6,279 nucleotides of DNA from Defluviitaleaceae bacterium. GTDB lineage: Bacteria > Bacillota > Clostridia > Lachnospirales > WQUN01. Shown one piece after another: positions 4,661 to 6,279 of the stretch. The translations under genes and the position numbers were made by a program. Each line of letters begins with the position of its first letter. Position 1 is the first letter of the stretch. The notes under the pieces were generated by a model, which did not search any database, was not told the origin of the DNA, and worked only from the letters and a program-made list of their open reading frames with translations. The stretch covers positions 1-6,279 of the forward strand of contig WRDG01000141.1 in the NCBI GenBank assembly GCA_009783525.1, written 5' to 3'.

Positions 4661-6279
4661 ATGAAATATTTTTATACGTTTATATTTATTTTTGCTTTTA
4701 TATTTTTTGCATCAGCCTGTTCAAAAACTGCTGCCGATTTTGATATCGATCCGCCCGGTTTTTCGCTGCCTACTCAAAGCCAAGTGAACGAGCCGACGCC
4801 GTCGCCCGTAGCCGAGCCAACCGTTGCTGCCGTACCGCCCATCGGAATAATTACACCTGAACCTACTGCAGGCCAGCAGGAAAATACCGAATCAAACAAC
4901 GGGCATCAAGCCGGCGAAGAAATACCCGCACCGACCCCCATCCCGCAACCCGAGCCTACCACAGAACCGACTCCCGTACCCGAGCCTACGCCCGCGGACG
5001 TTTCACAGGAACCCGCCGCAACTCCCGCACATCAATCGCCCATACAAACAGCGTCAGGCAGAGTCGGTCCGAGGCCAAATACTTCGCCTGATCCGGCAAA
5101 CAGCGTATATGTATCGCCTAACGGCAACGATTCTACCGCAAACGGCTCGATAAGTGCGCCATACAAAAGCATTAACACTGCATTGGCCGCGGCCGACCCG
5201 GGCAGCACCATAATTCTGCGCGGCGGCACATACCGCGAAGGCGTCAACGTCCGCATAAGAAAACCGAACATCACAATAAAGTCGGCGCAAAACGAATGGG
5301 CCGTTATCGATTTGACAGTCCACAACGCGGGCGCTGACGAAGACTCGGGCGTGTATTTTGATGTAGGGTCGTCGGGCGGTAAATTGCAAAACGTCGAAGT
5401 GATGGGAGGCTTTTACGCCGTTTGCACAGAGACGAAATGGGATTGGGGCGACCCGTCCGACAGAAGCGGCGCATCAAACATACTTATCGAAGATTGTGTG
5501 CTGCACAGTTCAAAATATGACGTAATAAAAGTAAAGCCGAACTGCAACTACGTCACGATCCGCTTTAACGAAATTTTTAATTCGGGACAGGCGTTTGCAG
5601 GGAAACCGAAAAACGGCGAAGACAACGCGGAAGGCATCGACAATGTAAACGGCGCAAATATGACGGTGCAAAACAATTACATTCACGACATTTGTTCGAC
5701 GGCAGTTTATGCCAAAGGCGGAGCAACAGACGCGCTCATCGAAAACAATCTGATCGAACGCGCTTACGGCGCGGGCATAATGGTCGGCTTCGATACAAGC
5801 CCGGAATTTTTTAACCGTTCAACCAATCCGAATTATTACGAAAACATCAGAGGAGTTGTTAGAAACAATTTGATCATTGACACAGGCTGGGAAGGCATAG
5901 GTCTATATGCCTCAAAGGATGCAAATGTATACAACAATACTTTGGTCAACGTCGCTAACGGAGGGCAATACCACAGCGCAATTTATTTCGGCCTTACGTA
6001 TCAGGATTGGGAGCCGCATGCGGGACGGCCCGCAAACGTTAACCCGAGCGTCTTCAAGAATATTGTCAGCCAACCGTCCGCAATCGTGCGCCCCATGATA
6101 GAAATACGTTACGACAATAACGAGCATCTCGGCATAATGTCCGCTCTCGAAGGCAAACCGGCCATGCATGACAATTGTTATTTCATTTCGGGAAAAGTTG
6201 CGTCGTTTACGGACAGGCGGCCCGGCGGCATGCCGGACGGCGGCGGCCTTGCCGATTGGCAGTCGCATATTGGCGGCGA
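4661..6279 (+). CDS. Secreted lipoprotein with Pro/Thr-rich tether and right-handed beta-helix domain (3' truncated by window)
   Basis: The open frame from ATG 4661 runs through 539 codons to the window edge without a stop. Residues 1-20 are a lipoprotein signal peptide: one Lys, a Phe/Ile-rich hydrophobic core and FASAC with C20 as the likely lipidated residue; the lipobox is weak because Ala replaces Leu at -3. Residues 21 to about 148 are a low-complexity tether rich in Pro, Thr, Glu and Ala (runs such as PTPVPEPTP), which would span the cell wall. From V149 (VYVSPNGNDS, SAPYKSINTAL, GSTIILRGGTYREG) the sequence is typical of right-handed parallel beta-helix proteins, as in pectate lyases and related carbohydrate-active enzymes, with Asn-rich turns recurring (VQNNYIHD, IENNLIER, VRNNLIID, VYNNTLVN). 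This suggests a surface polysaccharide lyase, hydrolase or binding protein. No catalytic residues can be assigned. The C-terminus is outside the window, so its length is unknown. Confidence 0.88.
   Translation, partial: MKYFYTFIFIFAFIFFASACSKTAADFDIDPPGFSLPTQSQVNEPTPSPVAEPTVAAVPPIGIITPEPTAGQQENTESNNGHQAGEEIPAPTPIPQPEPTTEPTPVPEPTPADVSQEPAATPAHQSPIQTASGRVGPRPNTSPDPANSVYVSPNGNDSTANGSISAPYKSINTALAAADPGSTIILRGGTYREGVNVRIRKPNITIKSAQNEWAVIDLTVHNAGADEDSGVYFDVGSSGGKLQNVEVMGGFYAVCTETKWDWGDPSDRSGASNILIEDCVLHSSKYDVIKVKPNCNYVTIRFNEIFNSGQAFAGKPKNGEDNAEGIDNVNGANMTVQNNYIHDICSTAVYAKGGATDALIENNLIERAYGAGIMVGFDTSPEFFNRSTNPNYYENIRGVVRNNLIIDTGWEGIGLYASKDANVYNNTLVNVANGGQYHSAIYFGLTYQDWEPHAGRPANVNPSVFKNIVSQPSAIVRPMIEIRYDNNEHLGIMSALEGKPAMHDNCYFISGKVASFTDRRPGGMPDGGGLADWQSHIGG

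Noticed and set aside
4871..5000. Pro/Thr codon repeats in the lipoprotein as a DNA tandem repeat
   Set aside because: The protein is repetitive, but the codons vary and there is no regular DNA period, so this is a low-complexity tether and not a true tandem repeat array.
5032..5389. Two overlapping minus-strand open frames inside the lipoprotein gene
   Set aside because: They lie opposite the beta-helix coding frame, which has clear family sequence, and lack ribosome sites.
5907..6268. Open frames on both strands within the 3' part of the lipoprotein gene
   Set aside because: The main + frame continues unbroken through this stretch with beta-helix turns, so these are shadows.

Overview
The window looks like part of a bacterial chromosome from a low-to-mid G+C Gram-positive lineage, most likely an anaerobic clostridial member of the Bacillota. 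The main reason is that the first gene is the C-terminus of a PolC-type replicative polymerase, which is largely confined to Bacillota, Mycoplasmatota and a few other phyla. Strong Shine-Dalgarno sites and a lipoprotein with a Pro/Thr-rich 'PTP' tether fit this. The genus cannot be read from the sequence.

Layout. The + strand begins with the 3' end of polC (to 560) and then a stand-alone hisF-like gene (603-1367). Facing it is a run of four minus-strand genes, in transcription order: an HD-domain hydrolase (4564-4091), a short nitroreductase-family protein (3912-3391), a SIS-domain phosphosugar isomerase/deaminase-like protein (about 3311-2298) and a PfkB-family sugar kinase (2301-1360). SIS and kinase overlap by 4 bp (ATGA type), and the kinase and hisF overlap tail to tail by 8 bp. 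At the right, divergent from the HD gene across an extremely A/T-rich 96-bp gap, a secreted lipoprotein with a Pro/Thr-rich tether and a right-handed beta-helix begins at 4661 and runs off the end of the window.

How the genes may work together. The SIS and PfkB genes form a translationally coupled pair of the kind seen in amino-sugar and fructosamine catabolism, where a kinase phosphorylates a sugar derivative and a SIS enzyme isomerises, deaminates or deglycates it. No transporter or regulator is visible, so the substrate is unknown. The nitroreductase and HD genes lie upstream on the same strand, but gaps of 61 and 178 bp with inverted repeats leave it open whether all four share a transcript. 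The beta-helix lipoprotein suggests surface polysaccharide binding or cleavage, but no link to the sugar pair is shown.

The most unusual observation is in the HisF-like protein. Catalytic residues of the cyclase are kept, but most positions corresponding to the ammonia gate and HisH (glutaminase) interface of Thermotoga maritima HisF are substituted. This suggests a paralogue that does not use the usual HisH partner. I see no tRNA, rRNA, CRISPR array, insertion sequence or clear riboswitch.
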